DNA of 15,453 nucleotides, taken from the NCBI GenBank assembly GCA_017998575.1, contig JAGOCV010000058.1, forward strand, positions 1 to 15,453. The letters run 5' to 3'. This document shows, in pieces, positions 14,846-15,453 of the stretch. How positions within the stretch are numbered: position 1 is the first letter of the stretch; every line of letters begins with the position of its first letter. The position numbers were made by a program, and so were the translations under genes. Source of the stretch: Burkholderiaceae bacterium (GTDB lineage: Bacteria; Pseudomonadota; Gammaproteobacteria; Burkholderiales; Burkholderiaceae). The notes under the pieces were generated by a model. It was not told the origin of the DNA, did no database searches, and saw only the letters and a program-made list of their open reading frames with translations.

Positions 14846-14949
14846 TCCCGTCCGCGGCCGCGCCGGGTAGCCGCAAGGCCGAAGGCTGATCGCGCCAGGG
14901 GTTTTGCGCCTGTCCTGTATGCTCGACCGCTCCCTCCTCCGGAGCCGCC

Positions 14950-15453
14950 GTGCCTGACTCCGACAGCCCCGATCTCTCCATCTGCGCCAATGAACCCATC
15001 CGGGTGCCGGGCGCCATCCAGCCCCATGGCCTGCTCGCCATCGTGGGGCGTGACGGGGGCCTGCGCGCGTACAGCGCCAACTGGGCCGACGCAACGGCGG
15101 CGCAGCGCGGCCTGGATGCCGTGGCGGAGAAGATCCTCCACCTGCAGGACGGCGACAGTCCCGAGGCGCTGGGCCAGGTGCAGATCGATGGCCGCATGTT
15201 CGACGCCACGGCGCATGCCCAGGGCCAGCAGGTCACGCTCGAATTCGAAGCCGCCGGCCCGGCCGACCAGTTCCGCGCGCCCATTTATGCGCTCGCGCGC
15301 CACGCGCTGCCCAAGCTTCAGCGCGTGACCGAAATGGCGGAGCTCCTGAACTTCGCGGTCACCGAACTCAAGGCGCTCACCGGCTTCGGCCGCTGCCTGC
15401 TCTACCGCTTCGACGAAGGCGGCCATGGCGAGGTGCTGGCAGAAGCGGTGGAC
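14950..15453 (+). CDS. bacteriophytochrome (PAS-GAF N-terminus), 3' part cut by window edge
   Basis: The frame is open for 168 codons from a GTG to the right edge. GGAG (14941-14944) sits 5 bases before the GTG. The N-terminus DLSICANEPIRVPGAIQPHG has the bacteriophytochrome PAS signature, with C12 at the position of the Cys that binds biliverdin IXalpha covalently. The PAS domain runs to about residue 120, and the GAF domain opens at about 140 with LTGFGRCLLYRFDEGGHGEVLAEAV. The common GFDR of the GAF start reads GFGR here. Such proteins sense red/far-red light and usually end in a histidine kinase or other output domain, which is outside the window, as are the PHY domain and the GAF PASDIP motif. 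A -10-like TATGCT lies at 14918-14923 without a -35. It does not share a transcript with the upstream tRNA, which has its own terminator. Confidence 0.9.
   Translation, partial: MPDSDSPDLSICANEPIRVPGAIQPHGLLAIVGRDGGLRAYSANWADATAAQRGLDAVAEKILHLQDGDSPEALGQVQIDGRMFDATAHAQGQQVTLEFEAAGPADQFRAPIYALARHALPKLQRVTEMAELLNFAVTELKALTGFGRCLLYRFDEGGHGEVLAEAVD

Noticed and set aside
14730..14949. tRNA gene used as an integration site for a mobile element
   Set aside because: No integrase, no repeat of the tRNA 3' end in the window, and composition does not change to the right.

Overview
The window reads as an ordinary, gene-dense stretch of a GC-rich betaproteobacterial chromosome. Protein sequences and neighbour pairs (murB/yajQ, ybaK-plsY-ridA, pepN-fbp) resemble Burkholderiales, most likely Comamonadaceae; this is judged from sequence memory, not from a search. 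I see no insertion sequence, prophage, CRISPR array or marked base-composition island. No stretch longer than 300 bases lacks a gene; the longest gap is the 187-bp kinase/regulator divergent region.

Left part (1-2243): murB (minus, cut by the left edge) diverges across 41 bp from yajQ (plus), which is followed by a signal-bearing retropepsin-like aspartic protease. Next (2256-4908, minus) is a likely four-gene operon, transcribed tas, ybaK, plsY, ridA: an aldo/keto reductase, a mischarged-tRNA deacylase, the membrane acyltransferase that starts phospholipid synthesis, and a Rid-family enamine/imine deaminase. Two of the four are quality-control or metabolite-repair enzymes.

Centre (5023-11548, plus): an alpha/beta hydrolase, an unrecognised small exported protein with outer-membrane-like features, then prfB (release factor 2 with its programmed +1 frameshift), pepN (M1 aminopeptidase) and fbp (class I fructose-1,6-bisphosphatase). 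pepN and fbp are closely spaced and probably cotranscribed with prfB.

Right part (11576-15453): a membrane histidine kinase with two PAS domains (minus) diverges from a NarL/LuxR-type response regulator (plus). Their shared region holds two strong palindromes placed almost symmetrically, 55 bp from the kinase start and 57 bp from the regulator start, with a third smaller palindrome between them. The kinase lacks the Gln of the HDxxxQ phosphatase motif and the regulator lacks the usual Pro after its phospho-Asp. A tRNA-Thr(CGT) with its own -10 box and an intrinsic terminator follows, and then the first 168 codons of a bacteriophytochrome with the bilin-binding Cys in place, cut by the right edge.

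Most of the window is housekeeping. The parts most worth a second look are the two-component pair and its operator-like region, the phytochrome beside it, the 180-residue unknown exported protein, and the protease with a GspC-like N-terminal region.
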